From NCBI GenBank assembly GCA_015522395.1, contig WAMH01000255.1, positions 1 through 8,317 on the forward strand: a DNA stretch of 8,317 nt. The letters are read 5' to 3'. A program made the translations under genes and the position numbers. This stretch comes from Thermococcus sp. GTDB lineage: Archaea; Methanobacteriota_B; Thermococci; Thermococcales; Thermococcaceae. Positions within the stretch are counted from its first letter, which is position 1. Every line of letters begins with the position of its first letter. The notes beneath the pieces were generated by a model, which ran no database searches, was not told the DNA's origin, and saw only the letters and a program-made list of their open reading frames with translations. This document shows positions 6,490-8,317 of this stretch, one piece after another.

Positions 6490-6941
6490 CTCCTGACCCT
6501 CCTGAAGGAGAACTTGGGCTCTTCCTCTTCTTTCGGTAGTCTCTCCTGCTCGCGAACGAGCTCGGCAACGTCGCTCCTCTTCGGCAGGTCCTCTTCAAGC
6601 TGGTCAACGGCAAGTGGTGGTTTTCGTCCAATCCTGCCGAAGTATACAGCGGAGACGAGGGAGTGTGAGCCGGTCGGGGCTATGAGGAGTATCAGAACGC
6701 CAACGGTGAAGGCTATGCCCGCCATGAAGAACCTCTGGCTTCCAAGGGGGTGGTAGACGAGGGCAACCAAACCTGCGCCAAAGACTGGTAGAGCGGCGCC
6801 TCCGATGGTCCCAACGGTAGCCGCGTGGCTCCTCATGTAGAAATCCGGAAATCGGAGCATCCCTATGGCAGCTATAAGGTCGTAGATTGCCCCAAGGAGG
6901 ATAGCGATCGAGCCGATGATGAAGATTACCTCCTCTATCAT
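6486..6941 (-). CDS. mnhG: MrpG-like antiporter subunit with long charged tail
   Basis: This is a 151-residue protein with three transmembrane segments (about 5-28, 44-63, 71-90). The MrpG motif LRFPDFYMRSHAATVGT spans 29-45, followed by APTGSHSLVSAVYFG (88-102), both characteristic of the MnhG/PhaG family. Residues 103-151 form a charged cytoplasmic tail (EEDLPKR, EEEEPK, RRVRR), longer than in most MrpG proteins of about 100-120 residues. The family role is a small structural subunit of the antiporter. The ATG at 6941 has GGAGGTGG upstream and overlaps the mrpF stop by 4 bp. Confidence 0.93.
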   Translation of the reverse strand: MIEEVIFIIGSIAILLGAIYDLIAAIGMLRFPDFYMRSHAATVGTIGGAALPVFGAGLVALVYHPLGSQRFFMAGIAFTVGVLILLIAPTGSHSLVSAVYFGRIGRKPPLAVDQLEEDLPKRSDVAELVREQERLPKEEEEPKFSFRRVRR

Positions 6942-7222
6942 ACCTCCACCTCCCCGTAGAGGACGTACTTGGTGTAGTACAGGTCGAGCATGAAGGCCCA
7001 GAGAGCGAGGATTATGGCGCCGCTCGCGAGCATTATCGACTTGAAGTAGATGCCGAGAACCACCATAAAGGCAGCCATGTCGAAGGAGAGGCAGTCCACG
7101 GCTAAGATAATGTCCGCGGTTGTAGGTCCCTTGATCGCCCTTATTCCGTAGAGGATGAACGCTAAAGCGTAGATGACCGCCGAGAAGTAGAGGACGTTGA
7201 GGAAGGCACTCTCAAAGTTCAT
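6938..7222 (-). CDS. mnhF: MrpF-like antiporter subunit
   Basis: This 94-residue protein has three membrane helices (about 7-27, 37-57, 64-81). The MrpF signature is GPTTADIILAVD (32-43); D37 and D43 are kept, while the arginine usual in the GPT..DR pattern is I38. I chose the ATG at 7222, not the farther in-frame start at 7315. The shorter form begins exactly like MrpF, overlaps the previous stop as ATGA, and has GGGGGTG 5 nt upstream, while the extension is Arg-rich out-of-family sequence lying inside the preceding gene. Like its bacterial counterpart it should be a small membrane subunit needed for assembly and function. Confidence 0.92.
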   Translation of the reverse strand: MNFESAFLNVLYFSAVIYALAFILYGIRAIKGPTTADIILAVDCLSFDMAAFMVVLGIYFKSIMLASGAIILALWAFMLDLYYTKYVLYGEVEV

Positions 7223-8317
7223 GCAAACACCCCCAGCAGGACTATCAGTAAAGCCATCGCCACCGCGAAGCCGCCTATGAGAGCGTTCATGTCGAGGTTC
7301 CTGCTTCTGCCCCACTGCGCAAGTCTTTCAACGGCCATTATCAGCGGCATGAACATGGCCTCGTCGAGGTGCCTCGTAGGGTAGTCCATGGCGTCGTCAA
7401 CGTCATTTACATCTGGCAGCTCGTGCCTCGGAACGACCTTGATGACGGGCAGGACGTAGGTTATGTAGGCCCTTTTGAACTCGTCCAGAAAGAAGGTGAA
7501 GACCTCCCTCAGTATGTCGCCGACGTTGTAGAATATCAGGAGCATCTCGCTTGCTCTCTCCGTTGGGACCCTGCCGAGCTTCCAGCCGGCTATTGGGGCG
7601 GCAGTGAGGAGTGCCACCGCCAACAGGAAGGACGGAGAGGCGAAGAAGATCCCGGCAGGACTCCCTGGAATCGAGCCCCTTATTTCCTCTATGGCCGAGG
7701 CCAGCCAGGGGTGGAGGAGGAGAGGGAAGACGGCGACTGAGAAACCCGCTATCGCGACGATTCCGGTGACGGTTCTTATCATGAGCGGTATCTCTTCCCT
7801 CTCGACCTCCCTCTTGCATAGCTCCCTGTTGAGGCGCCTTATCTGGAGTATCGAGGCCATCGGGAAGAGGCTGAGGAAGGCCACCGTCAGCATCATGAGC
7901 CAGAGGAGGATGTCCTTCGACATGGCGATGCCCTCAAAGACCGGCCACTTGGAGACGAAGGCAGCTAGCGGGGGAAGGCCGGCCATTGAGAAGGCCGAGA
8001 GTGAGATGAGGAGAGAAATCACGTGGCCCCTGAGGAGCTTCCTGAGCGAGCATATGTTGGGCTCCTCGCCGTAGTGTTCAATTGCTCCGAGGCCGAAGAA
8101 GACCGCGCTCTTGTAAATCGCCTGGTAGAGGATGTGCAGGAGGGCACCCATTAGAACTATCGTCCCCGCGGTCCCACCGAGAACCATCGAAGCGCCGAGG
8201 GCGAAGAAAGAGATTCCAACGTCCATAATGCTGTGGTGGGCGAACTTGCGCTTCATCCTTATCTCGCGGAAGGAGTAGAGCGTGGCAAAGGCCGAAACGG
8301 CCCCCAAGGTGGCTATG
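7219..8317 (-). CDS. NuoL/HyfB/MrpA-like antiporter subunit, C-terminal part
   Basis: The C-terminal 365 residues of a large polytopic membrane protein are visible; its N-terminal part lies right of the window. Counting from codon 8307 (a TTG that is internal, since the frame stays open to the edge), the sequence reads VSAFATLYS, then KRKFAHHSIMDVG (20-32), the loop and helix before the ion-path histidine/lysine. H58 and K66 follow in LLHILYQAIYKSAVFFGLGA, then GLPPLAAFVSKW (110-121). All are hallmarks of the proton-translocating antiporter domain (PF00361 type). After about residue 175 come several more helices, then a long amphipathic or cytoplasmic section (about 265-325) with the acidic stretch DVNDVDDAMD, and a last helix (342-361). 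That layout fits NuoL, HyfB or the N-terminal part of MrpA better than MrpD. It overlaps mrpF by 4 bp. Confidence 0.85.
   Translation of the reverse strand, partial: IATLGAVSAFATLYSFREIRMKRKFAHHSIMDVGISFFALGASMVLGGTAGTIVLMGALLHILYQAIYKSAVFFGLGAIEHYGEEPNICSLRKLLRGHVISLLISLSAFSMAGLPPLAAFVSKWPVFEGIAMSKDILLWLMMLTVAFLSLFPMASILQIRRLNRELCKREVEREEIPLMIRTVTGIVAIAGFSVAVFPLLLHPWLASAIEEIRGSIPGSPAGIFFASPSFLLAVALLTAAPIAGWKLGRVPTERASEMLLIFYNVGDILREVFTFFLDEFKRAYITYVLPVIKVVPRHELPDVNDVDDAMDYPTRHLDEAMFMPLIMAVERLAQWGRSRNLDMNALIGGFAVAMALLIVLLGVFA
7228..7234 (-). promoter_or_regulatory. Ribosome binding site deciding the mrpF start
   Basis: GGGGGTG on the minus strand, 5 nt before the ATG at 7222 and inside the end of the upstream gene, supports the short form of MrpF over an upstream in-frame start at 7315. 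Confidence 0.7.

Noticed and set aside
7223..7315. Longer MrpF starting at 7315
   Set aside because: The extra 31 residues are Arg-rich, lie inside the upstream gene and do not look like MrpF; the start at 7222 has the ATGA overlap and a ribosome binding site.
8305..8307. TTG at 8307 as a true start of the right-hand gene
   Set aside because: The frame remains open to the window edge with family-like sequence (IAT before it), and the conserved N-terminal half of the antiporter domain is missing, so the gene is cut by the window.
1..8317. Search for CRISPR repeats, insertion sequences, tRNA genes or a defence system
   Set aside because: No repeated spacer pattern, transposase motif, tRNA-like cloverleaf or defence-type domain was seen; coding genes fill almost the whole window.

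Overview
The window most likely comes from a hyperthermophilic euryarchaeon of the order Thermococcales, probably Thermococcus. The evidence is the GC-rich coding style, strong GGAGGTG-type ribosome binding sites, very tight overlapping operons, archaeal BRE/TATA-like promoters, a DUF2110-like archaeal protein, and Mrp antiporter genes with the split MbhD-type and MbhE-type pieces typical of Thermococcales membrane-bound respiratory complexes. I recognised all of this by reading the sequence; no database search was run.

Layout. Positions 1-624 on the plus strand hold the 3' part of a conserved archaeal protein (DUF2110-like). It converges on, and overlaps by 17 bp, an unrecognised polytopic membrane protein on the minus strand (608-1972) with a signal peptide and a sequon-rich outer domain. 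Next, also on the minus strand, is an ApbC/Mrp-type Fe-S carrier P-loop ATPase (2021-2914) with its own promoter and ribosome binding site. The rest (3002-8317, minus strand) is one compact operon read from right to left: a partial NuoL/MrpA-like antiporter subunit cut by the window edge, then MrpF, MrpG, an MbhD-like (DUF4040-type) subunit, an MbhE-MrpB fusion, MrpC, MrpE and MrpD. Genes overlap by 4-8 bp or are 9 bp apart, and nearly every start has a clear Shine-Dalgarno sequence.

Function. The eight operon genes together supply every part of a multisubunit Na+/H+ antiporter (MrpA to MrpG). MrpA is split into a NuoL-like part, an MbhD-like part and an MbhE-like part, and the last is fused to MrpB. 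In Thermococcales such modules are attached to membrane [NiFe] hydrogenases (Mbh, the formate- and CO-linked Mfh/Mch complexes with their mnh genes) or to Mbx/Mbs. They couple electron flow to Na+ and H+ transport. The redox half, if there is one, and the operon promoter lie beyond the right edge, so I cannot say which complex this is. The ApbC-type ATPase just downstream could supply Fe-S clusters to such a complex, but that link is only positional.

I see no tRNA, rRNA, CRISPR array, insertion sequence or integration site. No stretch over about 90 bp lacks a gene. The most unusual points are the unrecognised membrane protein, the split/fused MrpA-MrpB arrangement with a gene order unlike bacterial mrp or archaeal mbh, and shifted or missing acidic residues in two small membrane subunits.
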